Below, piece by piece: positions 5,038 to 5,588 of a stretch of DNA of 5,588 bases (the stretch's first letter is position 1; each line of letters opens with the position of its first letter). Location of the stretch: NCBI GenBank assembly GCA_046153685.1, contig JBJXGH010000010.1, positions 1 to 5,588 of the forward strand, read 5' to 3'. Made by a program: the position numbers and the translations under genes. The stretch comes from CAMAPP01 sp046153685. Its GTDB lineage: Bacteria; Pseudomonadota; Alphaproteobacteria; CADEGL01. Below the pieces are notes generated by a model. It searched no databases. It worked only from the letters and a program-made list of their open reading frames with translations, and was not told the origin of the DNA.

Positions 5038-5588
5038 ATGCATTCACCGATAAGGCGCGCCGCACGCGGGTTGAGCGCTGTTGGATTTGCGCTTGCCGCC
5101 GCTTTATGCGCGATCTGTGTCGCGGCGCTGGTTCTCGACGTCACTGTCGTTCACGGCGCCGAAATCGGGCAATTGGTCGCGCCAGTCGGCATGCTCGCCG
5201 TTTTCATGGCCTGGTACTTCCATTCACGCGGCGCCGTATTGACCGAAGGCCGCTTAGTCGATGCGCTCGAAGACAGCCCGATCGGCGTCGCCCTTTACGA
5301 CCGGAATAGCCGACTCGTCAATTGCAATGGCGCATTCATCGCGCTCTCGGCTCCGCTGATGGCTGGCGATATTCGGCCTGGTATCACCCACGAGGATTAT
5401 TTGCGCCGCTATGCCAAGACATGCGCGCCGGGCATGGAGGATCCTGAACGGTGGTTGGCGGAAAATTTGGCCGCCCATCGCATGGCATCGGGCGCCAGAA
5501 CCCTGCCGCTCACCGACGGCCGCGTCGCGAAAATCGAGCATCATCGCACGCGCGGCGGCGGTACCCTGACCGTGGTCACGGACGTCAC
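5038..5588 (+). CDS. Membrane-anchored PAS-domain sensor protein, N-terminal part, cut by right edge
   Basis: About 183 residues of a signalling protein are visible; the output domain is beyond the window. Seen: a basic N-terminus (RRAARG, 6-11), a first hydrophobic segment at about 13-33, a short turn, a second at about 46-61, and then a PAS domain beginning near LVDALEDSPIGVALYDRNSRLVNCN (73-97). The PAS fold continues through RPGITHEDYLRRY (113-125) and ends near TLTVVTDVT (176-184). The two helices are close together, so little is exposed outside the cytoplasm and the PAS domain would be cytoplasmic. The output could be a histidine kinase or a GGDEF/EAL module; it cannot be told from here. 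ATG 5038 is the first plausible start; no strong Shine-Dalgarno sequence is seen. It follows the hairpin by 93 bases and is probably an independent transcript. PAS resemblance is to the PAS_7-like type by eye. Confidence 0.8.
   Translation, partial: MHSPIRRAARGLSAVGFALAAALCAICVAALVLDVTVVHGAEIGQLVAPVGMLAVFMAWYFHSRGAVLTEGRLVDALEDSPIGVALYDRNSRLVNCNGAFIALSAPLMAGDIRPGITHEDYLRRYAKTCAPGMEDPERWLAENLAAHRMASGARTLPLTDGRVAKIEHHRTRGGGTLTVVTDV

Overview
The window is GC-rich and coding-dense. It has long antisense shadow frames and Shine-Dalgarno-led genes, and its gene families point to an alphaproteobacterium, probably of Rhodospirillales type. That placement is an impression from codon use and gene content. 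No rRNA, tRNA, insertion sequence or CRISPR array is visible.

The left two thirds (1-3557) form a minus-strand operon. In transcription order it encodes a MenB/BadI-type crotonase-fold protein (3557-2751), an acyl-CoA dehydrogenase (2721-1564), a short-chain dehydrogenase closely resembling 2-hydroxycyclohexanecarboxyl-CoA dehydrogenase BadH (1505-765), and the N-terminal half of a PaaK-like acid:CoA ligase (start about 698, running off the left edge). Gaps within the operon are 29 to 66 bases. Together these supply acid activation, alpha,beta-dehydrogenation, oxidation of a hydroxyacyl-CoA and a crotonase-fold hydrolase or lyase. This is the logic of the cyclohexanecarboxylate (ali/bad) ring-opening pathway or a close analogue.

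A 231-base divergent intergenic region (3558-3788) carries a tandem 10-bp repeat. It separates this operon from a plus-strand pair: a DsbA/2-hydroxychromene-2-carboxylate isomerase-family protein (3789-4424) and a MaoC-type hot-dog dehydratase/hydratase (4502-4924). The MaoC protein could supply the hydration step that BadK performs in the known pathway; no BadK-type hydratase is in view. A perfect 11-bp hairpin overlaps the maoC stop codon and probably ends that transcript.

After it begins a membrane-anchored PAS-domain sensor protein (from 5038, cut by the right edge), which looks like a separate signalling gene.

The most interesting point is that two core enzymes depart from their families at catalytic positions. 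The crotonase-fold protein has Ala where MenB and BadI have their catalytic Asp, and lacks both hydratase glutamates. The acyl-CoA dehydrogenase has Asp in place of the usual catalytic Glu and a further Asp in the substrate loop. The cluster looks like a ring-degradation pathway but probably acts on a different substrate, or by altered chemistry, from the textbook one.
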